Positions 5,764 through 7,722 of a stretch of 7,722 bases of DNA are shown here, in pieces. Under the pieces are notes generated by a model. The model did not search any database. It was not told the origin of the DNA and saw only the letters and a list, made by a program, of their open reading frames with translations. Origin of the DNA: Gammaproteobacteria bacterium (GTDB taxonomy: Bacteria; Pseudomonadota; Gammaproteobacteria; DSM-26407); the NCBI GenBank assembly GCA_028694565.1, contig JAQVKR010000114.1, positions 1 through 7,722 on the forward strand, given 5' to 3'. Within the stretch, counting starts at the first letter, position 1, and the number at the start of each line of letters is the position of its first letter. Both the position numbers and the translations under genes were made by a program.

Positions 5764-6764
5764 TGCCCCGGACCGGTTCGAGCCTGGGCGCGTTTCTTCT
5801 GGCGGCACTGCTGGCGGCCTTTGCCCAGGCGGCGGCGGCCGATTCGGGTCCCGGACCGCAGGCGATCATGGCGCGCATGGCCGAGGCCACGCGCACCCTC
5901 AACTATGAAGGCACCTTCGTCTACAGCCACGAGAACCGGTTGGAAACGGTCCGCGTGATACACGCCTTCCAGGCCGGACGCGTACGTGAACGGCTCATTC
6001 ATCTCAACGGCACGCCCCGGGAGGTGCTCCGGGACGAGAGCGGGGTTACCTGCATCTACCCCGACGCCCGCTCGGTGGTGGTGGAGAGGAGCCCCGCCGG
6101 CGAGGCGCTGCAGCCGGCCAAGGACATGGACGTGGAGCGGCTGGCGCCGCACTACCGGCTCACCCTGGGCGCCACGAGCCGGATCGCCGGTCGTGACGCG
6201 CAGGAGGTCGCCATCGACCCCCGGGACGGATACCGCTATGGCTACCGCCTCTGGGTCGACCGCGACAGCGGGCTCCTGCTGCGTTCCGATCTGCTGGATC
6301 GGGAGGGCGGGGTGCTCGAGCAGATACTCTTCGTCACCCTGGAGGTGCGCGAGGAGATTCCCGACTCCGCGCTCGAACCGACCATCGGCGTCAAGGGCTG
6401 GTCCTGGTTCGACGAGTCCGGCCGGAGTTATCCGGAGCAGGCGGCGGACGAGGGGTGGTCGGCCCATTGGCTGCCGCCGGGGTTCGAGCCCACCACCCGC
6501 AGCATCCGGCGTCTGCAGCGCGTCCCGGGGCCGGTCCGCTATCTCGGCTACAGTGACGGCCTGGCGTCCGTGTCGGTCTATGTCCAGGAGCAGGGCGCGG
6601 CGGACGAGGGTGGCGGCAGAGTGGCCAGCCTGGGCGCCGCCCACGCCTACACGGTCGCGGTGGATGGCCACCAGGTGACCGTCGTGGGCGAGGTTCCGGC
6701 GGAAACGGTGGAGCGCGTGGCCACCTCGGTCCGCCGCACGACCGGGGGAAGCCGTGATGATTGA
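5763..6764 (+). CDS. rseB: Periplasmic sigma-E regulator RseB (MucB)
   Basis: Periplasmic protein of 333 residues (318 in E. coli) that binds the periplasmic end of RseA and blocks DegS cleavage. In the E. coli system, off-pathway LPS makes it let go. Residues 1-26 form a Sec signal peptide with a hydrophobic LGAFLLAALLAAFAQA core and likely cleavage after the Ala run near 24-26. The N-terminal LolA-like domain (about 27-215) carries the hallmark LNYEGTFVYSHE (46-57), HLNGTPREVLRDE and YRYGYRLWVDRDSGLLLRSD. The C-terminal domain (about 225-333) carries WSAHWLPPGFEPTTR, VRYLGYSDGLASVSVYVQ and a closing VDGHQVTVVGEVPAETVERV. The ATG at 5763 is preferred over the adjacent in-frame TTG at 5760. 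The gene overlaps rseA by one base and rseC by eight. Confidence 0.96.
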   Translation: MPRTGSSLGAFLLAALLAAFAQAAAADSGPGPQAIMARMAEATRTLNYEGTFVYSHENRLETVRVIHAFQAGRVRERLIHLNGTPREVLRDESGVTCIYPDARSVVVERSPAGEALQPAKDMDVERLAPHYRLTLGATSRIAGRDAQEVAIDPRDGYRYGYRLWVDRDSGLLLRSDLLDREGGVLEQILFVTLEVREEIPDSALEPTIGVKGWSWFDESGRSYPEQAADEGWSAHWLPPGFEPTTRSIRRLQRVPGPVRYLGYSDGLASVSVYVQEQGAADEGGGRVASLGAAHAYTVAVDGHQVTVVGEVPAETVERVATSVRRTTGGSRDD

Positions 6765-7233
6765 GGAATCCGGACGCGTGGTGGCGGTGGACGGCGCCTT
6801 CGCCTGGATCGAGACCCGGCGCAAGACCGCCTGCGGCAGCTGTTCCGCCAAGGCGGGATGCGGCACCTCGGTGCTGGACAAGGTGTTCGGGCAACGCATG
6901 AACCACATCCGGGCCCTGAACCAGGTCGAGGCGCGGGTGGGCGACGAGGTGATCATCGGCCTGAGCGAGTCGGCCCTGGTCCGCGGCTCGTTCGCGGTCT
7001 ACGCCATTCCCCTGGTGGGACTGTTCGCCGGCGCCGGGCTGGCGACGGCGCTGTCCGGCGCCGATGGCGAAGGTCTGGCGATACTGGGCGGAGCGCTGGG
7101 GCTGGCGGCGGGGTTCCTCGTCGTGCGCCGTTTCAGCCGCCGCATCCAGACCGATCGGAACTACCAGCCGGTGGTCCTGCGCCAATCGATGCAGCCCGCC
7201 GGCTTCAGGATCAGCCTGCACAACCGAAGCTGA
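6757..7233 (+). CDS. rseC: RseC/MucC-family inner-membrane protein
   Basis: Small inner-membrane protein of 158 residues (159 in E. coli). The family modulates sigma-E activity mildly and has been linked to the SoxR-reducing Rsx/Rnf system; the exact biochemical role is unclear. Seen: an N-terminal beta-rich domain with the family cysteine cluster ACGSCSAKAGCGTSVL, Cys26, Cys29 and Cys35 (C-x2-C-x5-C), consistent with metal or redox chemistry; then GDEVIIGLSESALVRGS; and two membrane segments at about 77-99 and 106-123, joined by a short GADGEG loop and followed by a basic RRFSRRIQ stretch. The ATG at 6757 follows GGGGGAAG (6744-6751) at good spacing; a GTG at 6754 is an equally in-frame alternative adding one residue. 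It overlaps the end of rseB and is separated from mucD by 17 bases. Confidence 0.95.
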   Translation: MIEESGRVVAVDGAFAWIETRRKTACGSCSAKAGCGTSVLDKVFGQRMNHIRALNQVEARVGDEVIIGLSESALVRGSFAVYAIPLVGLFAGAGLATALSGADGEGLAILGGALGLAAGFLVVRRFSRRIQTDRNYQPVVLRQSMQPAGFRISLHNRS

Positions 7234-7238
7234 AATAC

Positions 7239-7245
7239 AGGAGAG
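7239..7245 (+). promoter_or_regulatory. Ribosome binding site deciding the GTG start of mucD
   Basis: AGGAGAG lies in the 17-base gap after rseC. Its GGAG core ends 7 bases before the GTG at 7251, the first start that opens the protease frame with a proper signal peptide. The nearby ATG at 7247 is in another frame that carries no recognisable protein. Confidence 0.75.
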
Positions 7246-7250
7246 AATGC

Positions 7251-7722
7251 GTGAAGCGACTTCCCCTATCCCGCGGCGCGGCCCTGCTGACGGCCCTGGT
7301 AATCTGGTTGCTGGCCGGCGCGGGGATCGCCCAGGCCCGGGAACTGCCCGATTTCACCTGGATGGTCGAGCGGTACGGACCGGCGGTGGTCAATATCAGC
7401 ACGACACAGAAAGTGAACGGCACGGCGCATCTGCCGCCCGAGCTCAACCTTCCCGACCTGCCCGAGGACTCCCCGCTGCGGGACTTCCTGCGCCGCTTCT
7501 TCGGCGAGGAGGGGGAGGGTGATGACGGCGGGACCTTCAACTCCAAGTCCCTGGGCTCCGGATTCGTCATCTCCCGGGACGGCTATCTCCTGACCAACTA
7601 CCACGTAATCCGGGACGCCGATGAAATCATCGTGCGCCTCAGCGACCGCCGGGAGCTGATTGCCAAGCTGATTGGCAGCGACGAGCGCAGCGACCTCGCC
7701 CTGCTCAAGGTGGAAGCCGACG
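7251..7722 (+). CDS. mucD: MucD/DegP-family periplasmic serine protease (5' part, cut by window)
   Basis: HtrA-family protease/chaperone of the periplasm that degrades or refolds damaged envelope proteins; in Pseudomonas, MucD also damps the AlgU response. The first 157 codons are present. Residues 1-29 form a signal peptide (basic KRLPLSRG, a hydrophobic core, cleavage likely after AQA at 27-29). The mature start LPDFTWMVERYGPAVVNIST (32-51) is typical of the family. A short acidic region (about 62-95) precedes the protease core SLGSGFVISRDGYLLTNYHV, with catalytic His118. The second triad residue is Asp148 in ERSDLALLKV. The catalytic Ser (GNSGG) and the PDZ domains lie beyond the window. 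Translation starts at GTG 7251, supported by AGGAGAG. It is the fifth gene of the rpoE operon, as in the Pseudomonas algU-mucABCD cluster. A DegQ/DegP name would be equally defensible from this fragment. Confidence 0.95.
   Translation, partial: MKRLPLSRGAALLTALVIWLLAGAGIAQARELPDFTWMVERYGPAVVNISTTQKVNGTAHLPPELNLPDLPEDSPLRDFLRRFFGEEGEGDDGGTFNSKSLGSGFVISRDGYLLTNYHVIRDADEIIVRLSDRRELIAKLIGSDERSDLALLKVEAD

Noticed and set aside
1..7722. Search by eye for CRISPR repeats, insertion sequences, tRNA or rRNA genes and attachment sites
   Set aside because: No regularly spaced repeats, terminal inverted repeats, transposase motifs or RNA-gene signatures were seen; the window is almost fully explained by conserved housekeeping genes.

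Overview
The window is an ordinary, tightly packed chromosomal segment from a high-G+C gammaproteobacterium. G+C looks like roughly two thirds or more by eye, and third codon positions are almost always G or C. Three things point to Gammaproteobacteria: the block rpoE-rseA-rseB-rseC-mucD, the placement of nadB divergently upstream of rpoE (as in Escherichia coli), and the neighbouring sdhE-ygfX pair. The mucD gene at the end of the operon resembles the Pseudomonas algU-mucABCD layout more than the E. coli one. A halophilic or purple-sulfur-type lineage (Chromatiales/Ectothiorhodospiraceae) would fit, but that is an inference from base composition and gene order only.

Layout. (1) Positions 1-1851, minus strand: the first 617 codons of a DctB-type membrane sensor histidine kinase, cut by the window edge just before its ATPase domain. 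(2) 1852-1943: a short divergent intergenic region containing a perfect TATAAT. (3) 1944-2706, plus strand: sdhE (FAD assembly factor for succinate dehydrogenase) and an overlapping ygfX-like membrane protein gene. (4) 2555-4195, minus strand: nadB, L-aspartate oxidase, which runs tail-to-tail into ygfX with a 152-bp antisense overlap. (5) 4196-4579: a gene-free divergent region holding a good intrinsic terminator (plus strand) followed by a sigma-E/AlgU-type promoter. (6) 4580-7722, plus strand: rpoE, rseA, rseB, rseC and the start of mucD, joined by overlaps or short gaps.

How the genes work together. RpoE is the envelope-stress sigma factor. RseA is its membrane anti-sigma factor, RseB is the periplasmic protein that protects RseA from proteolysis, RseC is a small inner-membrane cysteine-containing protein, and MucD is a periplasmic DegP-family protease/chaperone. 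The promoter in front of rpoE looks like a sigma-E target, which implies positive autoregulation. SdhE and NadB are both linked to flavoproteins of the succinate dehydrogenase/aspartate oxidase superfamily, and the DctB-like kinase would sense C4-dicarboxylates, so the left half has a loose C4-dicarboxylate/FAD theme. This shared theme may be coincidental.

I found no mobile element, CRISPR array, tRNA, rRNA or evidently novel system. The points most worth a second look are the ygfX/nadB tail overlap, the orphan terminator upstream of the rpoE promoter, and the PAS domain inserted in the DctB-like kinase.
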